A DNA stretch of 64,000 nucleotides from Litorimonas sp964511495 (GCA_964511495.1 CAZEFT010000002.1:124001-188000), one strand, 5' to 3'; positions 36,066 through 44,269 are shown, counted from the stretch's first letter. The notes: generated from the sequence alone by a model not told the origin. Made by a program: numbers and translations.

Positions 36066-36161
36066 ATGACAAAACAACTCGCGATGGATGTGATTTCAGG
36101 TGCCGTTCTGGCAGGTTTTGTAGGCGCAATGACGCTCTGGATGATGGTTTTAGGAGGCTAA
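36066..36161 (+). CDS. SOS-controlled 31-residue membrane micro-protein (SidA-like candidate)
   Basis: I read this frame directly: ATG 36066 to TAA 36159-36161, 31 codons. The ribosome site GGGGA (36056-36060) is five bases ahead. The product starts with a short polar segment (MTKQLAMD), then a single hydrophobic helix of about 20 residues with GxxxG-like spacing ('SGAVLAGFVGAMTLWMMV'), ending Leu-Gly-Gly. Its promoter carries two perfect LexA boxes, one over the -10. Caulobacter SidA is a known SOS-induced inner-membrane division inhibitor of 29 residues that targets FtsW. Size, topology and regulation match, so I infer a SidA-type function; sequence orthology is unproven. dnaE begins 38 bases after the stop with no terminator between. 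Confidence 0.7.
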   Translation: MTKQLAMDVISGAVLAGFVGAMTLWMMVLGG

Positions 36162-36199
36162 AACCACTCTAAATTTGCCCTTATAATGATGGAGGCGGC

Positions 36200-39100
36200 A
36201 TGTCTGTTCGACGACTGGACTATGTACCGCTTCGTACACGATCTCCATATTCCATGTTGGAGGGCGCGCTTAAAATGAAGCCATTGGCCGCGCGATGCGC
36301 GGATTGGCGTTTTCCTGCTGTCGGACTGGCTGACACTAACAATATGTGCGGCGCTCTCGAATTTTCCGATACTTTGGTCGGTTTCGGATTGCAGCCTATT
36401 ATTGGTGTGACTTTGTCCATGGATATTGGTTTGCCGCGTCAACCCGGGCAATTACGCGCTGACCCTGACGGAACCCTCGCTCTTTTTGCACAAAATGAAA
36501 AAGGCTATGAAAACTTGATGGCCTTATCGTCCTCTGCCTTTTTAGAGGTAGAGCCGACGGACCTTCCCCATGTTAAATTTGATAAACTCAAAGGTCACAC
36601 AGAAGGTGTGATTGCTTTAACGGGTGGGCCGGACGGCGTGCTGAACCGTCTCATAGTGTCTGATCGCAAAGCTGAGGCGGAAAACTGGCTTAATCAGCTG
36701 CAGGGACTTTTTCCGGACCGACTTTATATTGAAATTCAACGTCACCATACGGAAGACGAAGAAAAGGCTGAGCCTATTCTTATTGATTTTGCTTATCAGA
36801 AAGAATTGCCTCTCGTAGCAACGAACGAGCCCTATTTCCTCGACCCTGAAATGCACGAAGCCCATGATGCGCTTTTGGCGATTTCCGAAGGCTCATATGT
36901 TTTGGAGAAAAATCGCCGCAAAGTAACAGGCCATCATTACCTGAAATCGCCTGAGCAAATGCTGGAACTCTTCGCGGATATTCCCGAAGCGATTGAGAAC
37001 ACGCTTATTATTGCACAGCGCTGCGTTTACCGGTCTGAGAAACGTAAACCGATTCTACCGCATTTTGGCGATGGCTCTCTGTCTGAAGCCGATATTCTGG
37101 CACAGAAAGCCAAGGACGGATTACGACAACGGCTAGACAATATTGAAATGGCCGACACGGAAGAAGCCTATTTCGAGCGTTTGGATTTCGAGCTGAATAT
37201 CATCGCCAATATGGGGTTTCCGGGTTATTTCCTTATCGTTGCAGATTTCATTCAGTGGGCCAAAGAACAGGGCATTCCCGTGGGACCGGGACGTGGTTCC
37301 GGCGCAGGGTCTGTTGTCGCTTGGGCGTTGACGATTACGGATCTGGACCCCCTGCGTTATGGGCTTCTGTTTGAACGTTTCTTGAATCCTGAACGCGTGT
37401 CCATGCCTGACTTCGATATTGACTTCTGTCAGGAGCGTCGGGGTGAGGTGATTGATTATGTCCGTCGCAAATATGGTGATGGGCAAGTGGCCCAGATCAT
37501 TACCTTCGGAACATTACAAGCGCGTGCGGTCGTGCGGGATGTGGGACGTGTCATGCAAATGCCCCTCGGGCAAGTAGACCGTTTGGCGAAGCTCGTTCCG
37601 TCCAACCCTGCCAATCCCGTCACTTTGGCCCAAGCGATTAATATGGAGCCTGCCTTACAGGAGGCTCGCAACGCTGAACCCGCCGTGCGGAATTTATTGG
37701 ACACCGCCTTGCAATTGGAAGGCCTATATCGCAACGCCTCGACCCATGCGGCCGGTGTTGTCATTGGGGACCGACCTCTCCAGCAACTTGTCCCACTTTA
37801 TCGCGATCCGCGTTCCGATATTCCTGCCACACAATTCACCATGAAATGGGCAGAAAAAGCGGGCCTCGTCAAATTTGACTTTTTGGGCTTGAAGACCCTC
37901 ACAGTCATTGACCGTTGTTTGAAATATCTGGGGAAGCAGGGGATTGAGCTCGATTTAAATCAGGTGAGCACTGATACGCCCGAAGCCTATAAGCCTCTTG
38001 CAGAGGCGTTATCTGCCGGTGTCTTCCAATTGGAAAGTTCAGGCATGCGCGATGTTCTGCGCAAAATGGCTCCAAGCTCGATTGAGGAATTAACCGCCTT
38101 GATTTCGCTCTATCGTCCGGGGCCAATGAAAAACATTCCGGATTATGTTGACCGTAAATTTGGACGGCAAGACATTACATATCCTCATCCTAAACTCGAA
38201 CCCATTTTGAAAGAAACTTACGGGATTATTATTTATCAGGAACAGGTGATGGAGATCGCCAAAGTTCTGTCGGGCTTTACCCTTGGTGATGCTGATTTAC
38301 TGCGCCGTGCTATGGGTAAAAAAGACCAAGCCGAAATGGACAGGCAAAAAGGGAAGTTCATTGAGGGGGCGAAAGAACGGGGCGTTGATGGCGGATTGGC
38401 CGGTGATATCTTTGAATTGGTGAATGAGTTTGCGGGCTATGGATTTAACAAATCCCATGCGGCCGCTTATGCCATGATTTCGTTTCAGACCGCCTATCTC
38501 AAAGCTTTACATCCTGTTGAATTCATCGCTGCGATTATGTCCCTCGACATTGCGAATGTCGAGAAGCTCGCCCAATTTTACCAAGAGGGTAAGCGGATGG
38601 AGCTAGAGATTGAGCCGCCTTGTGTTAACCGCTCTATGGCCGATTTCGATGTCGCTGATGGTAAGGTGCTATACGCATTGGGGGCTTTGAAAAATGTCGG
38701 CGTCGACGCTATGCGACATGTCGTCGAAGTCAGAGAAAAAGACGGGCCTTTCAAGGATTTATACGATTTTGCTCATCGGGTCGATATGCGCCTTGTCAAT
38801 AAGCGCGCTATTGAAAACCTTGCCCGTGCAGGCGCCTTTGATTGTCTGGAATCCAATCGCGCAACAGTTATGGCTTCGGCGAGTATTTTGCAGGATATTG
38901 GTACACTTGCGGCGCGGGAACGCGCAAGCTCTCAAGTCAGCCTTTTTGGCGACACAGTCAAAATGGAAGATCCTGACCTTATTCACGCGGAACAGTGGAG
39001 CGGCATAGAGGCGCTCAATCATGAACTCTCTGCGATCGGCTTTTACTTGGGCGGTCACCCCTTGGATGATCATGAGGCAAAGGGGGCATTGAACAAATGT

Positions 39101-39658
39101 ACTAAAGCCGTTGAAATTGATGAGAAATTTGCGCGTAGCGGTAAGGAATGCAAGATGAATTTGGCGGGTGTTGTTCTGCGTAAACAAGAGCGCCTGTCCA
39201 AACGCGGTAAGAAGTTCGCTTTTGTTGCTTTGTCAGATACAAGCGGTGAATATGAGGTGTTGTTTACGGAAAAAATTCTCATGGCCAATCGCGATGATTT
39301 AACACCGGGAAACCTTATCCAAGTTAAAGTTAAAGCAGAAGGCGGCGATGGCGAAGTCCGTTTGTTCGCAGAAGGCGTGACGCCCTTCAATGCTAAGCCT
39401 CAAGAGGTCAAGATTGTCGGTCTGGATATCCGCCTCCGAAATGCAACGATTGAGACTTTGGATGCACTCGAAAAATTACTCGCACAGCTGAAAAATGCAC
39501 CTTACCAAGACTCTGGATTTATTCGCATTACAGCGCCTCTGGACGGAGGCCGTGAAGCTCAATGGAAATTGAACGGGTCTTGGGGCGTGGATCCCAAAAT
39601 CCAGAAGGCTATTAAAGCCAATCAATCTGTAGAATTAATTGAGGAAATTGCGGCATAA
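36200..39658 (+). CDS. dnaE: DNA polymerase III subunit alpha
   Basis: DnaE (1152 residues) is the replicative polymerase. Order: PHP domain (1-270), polymerase palm with catalytic Asp404 and Asp406 in 'PDFDIDFCQE' (E. coli 401 and 403), fingers, helix-hairpin-helix region, and an OB fold near 980-1060. The PHP entry reads 'PLRTRSPYSMLEGALK', where active PHP phosphoesterases carry a His-x-His, so the site is degenerate and proofreading must come from a separate epsilon subunit. Start ATG 36200 follows GGAGG at 36191-36195. The only nearby upstream promoter I can recognise is the LexA-controlled one ahead of the micro-ORF, so partial SOS input is possible. Confidence 0.96.
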   Translation: MSVRRLDYVPLRTRSPYSMLEGALKMKPLAARCADWRFPAVGLADTNNMCGALEFSDTLVGFGLQPIIGVTLSMDIGLPRQPGQLRADPDGTLALFAQNEKGYENLMALSSSAFLEVEPTDLPHVKFDKLKGHTEGVIALTGGPDGVLNRLIVSDRKAEAENWLNQLQGLFPDRLYIEIQRHHTEDEEKAEPILIDFAYQKELPLVATNEPYFLDPEMHEAHDALLAISEGSYVLEKNRRKVTGHHYLKSPEQMLELFADIPEAIENTLIIAQRCVYRSEKRKPILPHFGDGSLSEADILAQKAKDGLRQRLDNIEMADTEEAYFERLDFELNIIANMGFPGYFLIVADFIQWAKEQGIPVGPGRGSGAGSVVAWALTITDLDPLRYGLLFERFLNPERVSMPDFDIDFCQERRGEVIDYVRRKYGDGQVAQIITFGTLQARAVVRDVGRVMQMPLGQVDRLAKLVPSNPANPVTLAQAINMEPALQEARNAEPAVRNLLDTALQLEGLYRNASTHAAGVVIGDRPLQQLVPLYRDPRSDIPATQFTMKWAEKAGLVKFDFLGLKTLTVIDRCLKYLGKQGIELDLNQVSTDTPEAYKPLAEALSAGVFQLESSGMRDVLRKMAPSSIEELTALISLYRPGPMKNIPDYVDRKFGRQDITYPHPKLEPILKETYGIIIYQEQVMEIAKVLSGFTLGDADLLRRAMGKKDQAEMDRQKGKFIEGAKERGVDGGLAGDIFELVNEFAGYGFNKSHAAAYAMISFQTAYLKALHPVEFIAAIMSLDIANVEKLAQFYQEGKRMELEIEPPCVNRSMADFDVADGKVLYALGALKNVGVDAMRHVVEVREKDGPFKDLYDFAHRVDMRLVNKRAIENLARAGAFDCLESNRATVMASASILQDIGTLAARERASSQVSLFGDTVKMEDPDLIHAEQWSGIEALNHELSAIGFYLGGHPLDDHEAKGALNKCTKAVEIDEKFARSGKECKMNLAGVVLRKQERLSKRGKKFAFVALSDTSGEYEVLFTEKILMANRDDLTPGNLIQVKVKAEGGDGEVRLFAEGVTPFNAKPQEVKIVGLDIRLRNATIETLDALEKLLAQLKNAPYQDSGFIRITAPLDGGREAQWKLNGSWGVDPKIQKAIKANQSVELIEEIAA

Positions 39659-40012
39659 TCCTTCGACACGTTCGACGATAATTATAGGTTTACGTGAAGT
39701 CCGCTTTAAGAGCGCTGGTTATATAAGCACACAGACAGATGGTTTGGTGTAAGAGCTGCGAAAGAATTCCAGTGTTACTTTAATCGGGTTTTGAAATGAC
39801 TTTTAATATCGGAAATGTTTTTCACGACAGAGAAGCCGCGATCAACCCTATCTTGATCTGATGGAAAACAGCTTTATTTCGAGGCCAAACGCGGTACATA
39901 GGGGCGTCAATTGAAAGGGTGATTTTGAAGTCCAAGGTCCATTCCATACAGAAAGGGTCTCTGGTTCGTATAAATTTCAACTTACTAAAAACCGTCAATT
40001 CCGAAGAATATT
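39659..40012. other. Intergenic region dnaE / MprF-like gene
   Basis: This 354-base spacer shows no tRNA, no clear terminator and no convincing promoter. A minus-strand frame (39822-40028) has no recognisable protein or ribosome site. A tandem TTCGAC-ACG-TTCGAC follows the dnaE stop (from 39663), of unknown meaning. Confidence 0.4.
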
Positions 40013-41017
40013 GTGTCGACCCAAACATTTGCTGACATTGCCGAACGCCTAAACCGCGCTGAGAATTCAGTGTCGGAGTCGAATCTGGCCCTTATGCCCG
40101 ACAAGAATTTTCTGTTTTTGCAGAACGGGGACAGTTTCGTCATGTTTGGGCAAAAAGGAAAAACGCGTATCGCCTTGGGCGCGCCAATCGGTGCGAAAGA
40201 GGATTGCCCTGAACTCATCAAGACCTTTGTAGAGCAGTCACAAAAAGACGGATTGGTTCCAGTCTTCTATGCTGTTCGGGAAAGGCACTTGCCGTATTTT
40301 GAGCTGTCTTCACTCAGGCTTCAAAAGATCGGAGAAATGGCTCTTGTGCCGATTAAGGGTTTTAATCTGGCAGGGAAAGATCGGGCGCGATATCGTCAAG
40401 CCAGAAACAGAGCCATTAGGGAGGGCTTAGAGTTTGAAGTGATCCAAACGGAGGCGCGTTCCGACATTATGGACAGCTTAGAATCGATTTCAAATGAATG
40501 GCTGTCTCAACAGTCAGGGCGGGAGAAAGGCTTTTCTCTTGGGCGTTTTGATTGCGATTTACTCTCCCGCCAAAATATAGCCATCGCCAAGCAAGGAGGG
40601 CAGATTGTGGCCTTCTCAAACTTATGGCGTTGCGGTAATCAATCAGAGCTCTCTCTCGACCTTATGCGCTACCGACAGGACTCGATGGTGGGGGTTATCG
40701 ATTACTTGCTCGTTGAGACTATGATGTGGGGGAGCGCCCACGGCTTCGAGACATTTAGTTTAGGCATGGCCCCTCTCGCAGGATTAGATAAAGCGGACCA
40801 TCGTTCCATCATGTCACATCTTTGTCGTTTTGCTTTCAAACATGGCGATAAATTTTATGGTTTTCAGGGCATTCGACAATTTAAGAAGAAGTTTAACCCG
40901 GAATGGGAAGCTGTTTATTTGATAGCGCCAAAACAACGCCACATGCCCGGTGCATTGAAAAACTTGGCACTGTTATCTGCAGGTGGCTATAAAGGGTTAT
41001 TGAAACGAACCCCGTAA
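40013..41017 (+). CDS. Stand-alone MprF/LpiA-type C-terminal acyltransferase domain (DUF2156)
   Basis: This 334-residue protein matches the soluble GNAT-like half of MprF/LpiA, which transfers an amino acid from tRNA to phosphatidylglycerol. Family sequences are visible as 'ARYRQARNRAIREGLEFEV' (125-143), 'LESISNEWLSQQSGREKGFSLG' split near 155-176, 'LSLDLMRYRQDSM' (216-228) and 'FETFSLGMAPLAGL' (about 244-257). The N-terminal flippase helices of full-length MprF are missing; a stop at 39986-39988 closes the frame, so it is not simply mis-started. The start is GTG 40013 with only a weak GAAG ahead; Met28 is an alternative. A lipid or peptide acyltransferase is inferred; the substrate is open. 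Confidence 0.75.
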   Translation: MSTQTFADIAERLNRAENSVSESNLALMPDKNFLFLQNGDSFVMFGQKGKTRIALGAPIGAKEDCPELIKTFVEQSQKDGLVPVFYAVRERHLPYFELSSLRLQKIGEMALVPIKGFNLAGKDRARYRQARNRAIREGLEFEVIQTEARSDIMDSLESISNEWLSQQSGREKGFSLGRFDCDLLSRQNIAIAKQGGQIVAFSNLWRCGNQSELSLDLMRYRQDSMVGVIDYLLVETMMWGSAHGFETFSLGMAPLAGLDKADHRSIMSHLCRFAFKHGDKFYGFQGIRQFKKKFNPEWEAVYLIAPKQRHMPGALKNLALLSAGGYKGLLKRTP

Positions 41018-41173
41018 CCGTCCAATTTGCCACTACAACACAGATCTTTCCTTGATGCCTTGCAATGACGCGGGCCATTTGATGCCTCTTTATGAGTGAA
41101 AATACTCCTTGCAATATTCTCAAACACCGCTAAACGGCGCGCTTAATTCGCGTGTAGGTGCGGGTGACTGGCA

Positions 41174-41179
41174 TATAGT
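41174..41179 (+). promoter_or_regulatory. Candidate -10 of the rpsB promoter
   Basis: TATAGT at 41174-41179 is a near-consensus -10. Transcription would start close to 41186, just ahead of the base-paired leader at 41190. The matching -35 around 41151 (CGTGTA) is poor, so the assignment rests on the -10 and on the fit with the leader. Confidence 0.35.
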
Positions 41180-41189
41180 CTTTCATCCA

Positions 41190-41247
41190 TTCCGGTGAGC
41201 GTTCCGATGGTCGGAAAACTTCACACCCTGCACTAGGTCAACCGGAA
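41190..41247 (+). ncRNA. Structured rpsB leader, candidate S2 autoregulatory element
   Basis: The leader folds by eye into an outer stem TTCCGGT (41190-41196) with ACCGGAA (41241-41247), seven perfect pairs. It encloses a perfect hairpin TTCCGA-TGG-TCGGAA (41202-41216). The outer stem ends three bases before the GGAG ribosome site (41251-41254). Leaders that let S2 repress rpsB-tsf are known in other bacteria. The fold and location suggest such a cis element, but covariation has not been tested. Confidence 0.5.
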
Positions 41248-41260
41248 CAAGGAGATATCC

Positions 41261-42364
41261 ATGGCCCTTCCTGAATTTTCAATGCGTCAGCTGCTCGAAG
41301 CGGGTGTTCACTTTGGTCACCAAACCCATCGTTGGAACCCGAAAATGGCTCCATACATTTTTGGTGCCCGTTCAAATATTCATATTCTTGATCTGTCCCA
41401 GACAGTGCCACTTTTGCACCAAGCATTGAAAGAAACTCGCGATGTCGCCGCGAAGGGCGGACGTGTTCTATTCGTCGGTACAAAACGTGCAGCCTCTGAT
41501 CCTGTTGCGCAAGCTGCTAAACGTTGTGCTCAATATTATGTCAATCACCGTTGGTTGGGTGGCATGCTCACAAATTGGCAGACTGTCACAAAATCTATTT
41601 CTCGCCTTAAAGAACTCGAAGCCATGCTTGGTGAAGAGGGCGCTGACGCCGATACAGGTTTGACAAAGAAAGAAAACCTAAAACTCGCTCGCGAAATGGA
41701 AAAGCTTGAAAAAGCTCTAGGCGGAATCAAAGATATGGGTGGCAAGCCTGACTTGATGTTTGTGATCGACACAAACAAAGAGAGCATCGCCATTTTGGAA
41801 GCCCGCCGCTTGGGCATCCCTGTTGTTGCTGTTTTGGACTCAAACTGTGATCCGGCGTCTGCTGATATGCCAATTCCCGGCAATGATGATGCCGCTCGCG
41901 CAATCCAACTTTATTGCGAACTGATGGCTGATGCCGTTCTTGATGGTATGACAACCGCTGCTGCGGCTGTCGGTGCTGATTTGGGCGCATCTGAGAACCC
42001 TGAAGAATTGGCTTTAAATATGGAAGCCGCTGCGGCACCTGTCGAAGCGCCGGCCCCTGCGGCTGAGCCAACGACAGCAGAACCTGCAACGCCTGAACAA
42101 GAAGCTGCCGTTGCGCCCGCTTTGACTGATGTCGCTTTGATTGACGGTGTTGGTCCAAAGTACAAAGAAGCGCTTGAAGCGGCTGGAATTACCTCTTTGC
42201 AAGTTATGGCTGAGTTGACGGATGAGAAAATTGCCGAAATCGAGGCGGCTCATGACCTTGCGGGCAAATTATCCTCAGGTGATTGGGTACAGCAAGCCAA
42301 AGACATGGTTGCCGGTGGAGCACCTCGCGCTAAAGTCGATCAGGAAGCTGCCGCAAAATCTTAG
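41261..42364 (+). CDS. rpsB: 30S ribosomal protein S2 with C-terminal HhH-like extension
   Basis: S2 helps S1 bind and complete the 30S platform. The core (about 1-245) shows 'MRQLLEAGVHFGHQTHRWNP', 'RVLFVGTKRAA', 'YYVNHRWLGGMLTNW' and 'IPVVAVLDSNCDP'. The protein is 367 residues, some 120 longer than E. coli S2. Residues 248-288 are an Ala/Pro/Glu-rich flexible linker, and 290-355 form a compact domain ('DVALIDGVGPKYKEALEAAG' through 'GDWVQQAKDM') homologous to the NuoE tail. The ribosome site GGAG is six bases before ATG 41261, downstream of a structured leader. tsf follows, as in nearly all bacteria. Confidence 0.96.
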   Translation: MALPEFSMRQLLEAGVHFGHQTHRWNPKMAPYIFGARSNIHILDLSQTVPLLHQALKETRDVAAKGGRVLFVGTKRAASDPVAQAAKRCAQYYVNHRWLGGMLTNWQTVTKSISRLKELEAMLGEEGADADTGLTKKENLKLAREMEKLEKALGGIKDMGGKPDLMFVIDTNKESIAILEARRLGIPVVAVLDSNCDPASADMPIPGNDDAARAIQLYCELMADAVLDGMTTAAAAVGADLGASENPEELALNMEAAAAPVEAPAPAAEPTTAEPATPEQEAAVAPALTDVALIDGVGPKYKEALEAAGITSLQVMAELTDEKIAEIEAAHDLAGKLSSGDWVQQAKDMVAGGAPRAKVDQEAAAKS

Positions 42365-42397
42365 TTAAAGCTGCGCTCGCAAGAGTGATTGGTTTTG

Positions 42398-42427
42398 AAA
42401 GAGGGGCGGTTAGCGCGCCCCTTTTAA
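42398..42427 (+). terminator. Intrinsic terminator/attenuator between rpsB and tsf
   Basis: AGGGGCG (42402-42408) and CGCCCCT (42416-42422) form seven perfect pairs around GTTAGCG. Three weaker A/G-T pairs extend the stem and a TTTT tract follows. It should reduce read-through from rpsB into tsf, setting their relative amounts; a tsf promoter may lie in the 55 bases that follow. Confidence 0.6.
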
Positions 42428-42482
42428 TTTCCCGTATCATCCCCAAATACGGGCTCAACATATTGAATTTAAGGAGACCCTC

Positions 42483-43406
42483 ATGGCTCAGATTACTGCC
42501 GCAATGGTGAAAAGCCTGCGTGATCAAACATCCGCTGGTATGATGGATTGCAAAAAAGCATTGAACGAAACAAATGGTGATATCGAAGCCGCAATCGACT
42601 GGTTGCGCACGAAAGGTATCGCAAAAGCTGATAAAAAAGCCGGCCGTATTGCTGCCGAAGGTTTAGTCGCTGTCGCTTTGGCACCTCACACAGGTGCTTT
42701 GGTTGAAGTGAACTCAGAAACAGATTTTGTTGCCCGTAACGAAGCCTTTCAGGGCGCGGTGGCAGAGATTGCCTCATTGGCAACTTCAGTGAACAGCACA
42801 GAAGAACTAGCGGCCGCTAAAACATCAACAGGCGAAAGCGTTACAGATTATCTGACAACACTCGTCGGTAAGATCGGCGAAAATATGACATTCCGTCGTA
42901 TGTCTCGTTTGACTGTCGAAAAAGGCACAGTTGCAGGATATATTCATAATTCTGTGGCCGATGGCATGGGTAAAATTGGTGTTCTTGTTGCTCTGGAATC
43001 AGAAGGTGACGTTGCCAAACTCGAAGAGTTAGGCAAAAAGATTGCCATGCACATTGCTGCGACAAACCCGTTGGCATTGACTGTTGACGATTTGGATCAG
43101 GACTTGGTGGCTAAAGAACGTGCAGCTTTGAAGGCCGAAGCCATTGAATCCGGCAAGCCTGAAGCGATTGTCGATAAAATGGTCGAAGGTCGTATGGTCA
43201 AGTTCTTCAAAGAGTCTGTGTTGATGACACAAATTTTTGTTATGGACGGTGAGCGTTCCATTGAACAAGTCGTTGCGGATGAAGCAAAAGCTTTGGGTGC
43301 GGACATCAAAATGACCGGCTATGTCCGTATGGGCGTAGGCGACGGCATCGAGAAAAAAGAAGAAGATTTTGCGGCAGAAGTCGCTGCGGCAGTCGCCGGA
43401 TCTTAA
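42483..43406 (+). CDS. tsf: Elongation factor Ts
   Basis: EF-Ts (307 residues) exchanges GDP for GTP on EF-Tu. The UBA-like N-terminus 'AAMVKSLRDQTSAGMMDCKKAL' and the catalytic 'NSETDFVARN' near residue 80 are the standard signatures. Two core subdomains follow, with 'EGRMVKFFKESVLMTQIFV' near the C-terminus. AAGGAG is about six bases before ATG 42483. A terminator-like hairpin precedes the gene and another follows it. Confidence 0.97.
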   Translation: MAQITAAMVKSLRDQTSAGMMDCKKALNETNGDIEAAIDWLRTKGIAKADKKAGRIAAEGLVAVALAPHTGALVEVNSETDFVARNEAFQGAVAEIASLATSVNSTEELAAAKTSTGESVTDYLTTLVGKIGENMTFRRMSRLTVEKGTVAGYIHNSVADGMGKIGVLVALESEGDVAKLEELGKKIAMHIAATNPLALTVDDLDQDLVAKERAALKAEAIESGKPEAIVDKMVEGRMVKFFKESVLMTQIFVMDGERSIEQVVADEAKALGADIKMTGYVRMGVGDGIEKKEEDFAAEVAAAVAGS

Positions 43407-43457
43407 GTCTATAAATTTGCGGTACTAATTTCTGGTATCGTAAAACTTTAGCGTTAT

Positions 43458-43505
43458 AACCCTGTCAGACCGAGTCATGAGGACTTTGGCCTGACGGGGT
43501 TTTTT
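43458..43505 (+). terminator. Intrinsic terminator ending one base before the pyrH start codon
   Basis: AACCCTGTCAG (43458-43468) pairs with CTGACGGGGTT (43491-43501) over 11 positions including one G-T pair. The loop contains a small AGTC/GACT helix, and six T run through 43505. The pyrH ATG begins at 43507. The 3' arm includes the GGGG that is the only Shine-Dalgarno-like sequence for pyrH, so folding would both stop transcription and hide the ribosome site. Confidence 0.65.
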
Positions 43506-43506
43506 G

Positions 43507-44223
43507 ATGTCTGATTATAAATATAATCGTGTTCTCCTGAAAATTTCAGGCGAAGCTCTGATGGGAGAGCAGGACTACGGCATCGATACAAAAATGACCC
43601 GGCGGATTGCCAAAGAAGTGGCTGAGGCACACGCAAAGGGCCTGCAAATTGCGCTCGTTATTGGGGCCGGTAATATTTTCCGCGGTCTAAGTGCCGCCGC
43701 AGGGGGAATTGAACGGTCCACTGCGGATTATATGGGTATGTTGGCCACGGTCATGAATGCCCTCGCCATGCAAAGCGCCTTGGAACAACAAGGTGTTGAT
43801 ACGCGTGTCCAATCTGCCATTCCGATGCAAACTGTTTGTGAATCCTATATTCGTCGCCGCGCCGTTCGACATATGGAAAAGGGCCGTGTTGTGATTTTCG
43901 CTGCAGGAACAGGCAATCCTTATTTCACAACGGATACCGCCGCCGCTTTGCGGGCGGCAGAGATGGAATGCGGTGCCTTACTGAAAGGTACGCAGGTTGA
44001 CGGTGTTTATGATAGTGACCCGAATAAAAACCCTGATGCTAAACGTTATGAGACATTGAACTACCAAAAAGTATTAGCTGACGACCTGAAAGTCATGGAT
44101 GCCGCCGCCGTGACCTTGATGCGAGAGAATAATATCCCCATTATAGTGTTCTCACTGCATGAAACCGGTGGGTTTGACAAAGTTATGTCCGGAAAAGGAA
44201 CGTGTACCACAATTCAGTCCTAA
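43507..44223 (+). CDS. pyrH: UMP kinase
   Basis: PyrH phosphorylates UMP to UDP and is the bacterial hexameric amino-acid-kinase-fold enzyme, activated by GTP and inhibited by UTP. From ATG 43507 it has 238 residues: 'RVLLKISGEALMG' (P-loop-like, 8-20), 'VIGAGNIFRG' near 55 and 'GTGNPYFTTDTAAALRA' near 137. An in-frame TTG one codon earlier (43504) is a less likely start. The ATG stands one base beyond the T-tract of a strong hairpin, so most expression may depend on read-through or on unfolding of that structure. The order tsf-pyrH-frr is conserved. Confidence 0.96.
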   Translation: MSDYKYNRVLLKISGEALMGEQDYGIDTKMTRRIAKEVAEAHAKGLQIALVIGAGNIFRGLSAAAGGIERSTADYMGMLATVMNALAMQSALEQQGVDTRVQSAIPMQTVCESYIRRRAVRHMEKGRVVIFAAGTGNPYFTTDTAAALRAAEMECGALLKGTQVDGVYDSDPNKNPDAKRYETLNYQKVLADDLKVMDAAAVTLMRENNIPIIVFSLHETGGFDKVMSGKGTCTTIQS

Positions 44224-44269
44224 TTCGGTCATGTCAGGCTGATAAGGATGAATAAATTGGAGTTGCCAA

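Noticed and set aside
39822..40028. Minus-strand 68-codon frame after dnaE
   Set aside because: No recognisable protein features, and it crosses the start of the MprF-like gene.
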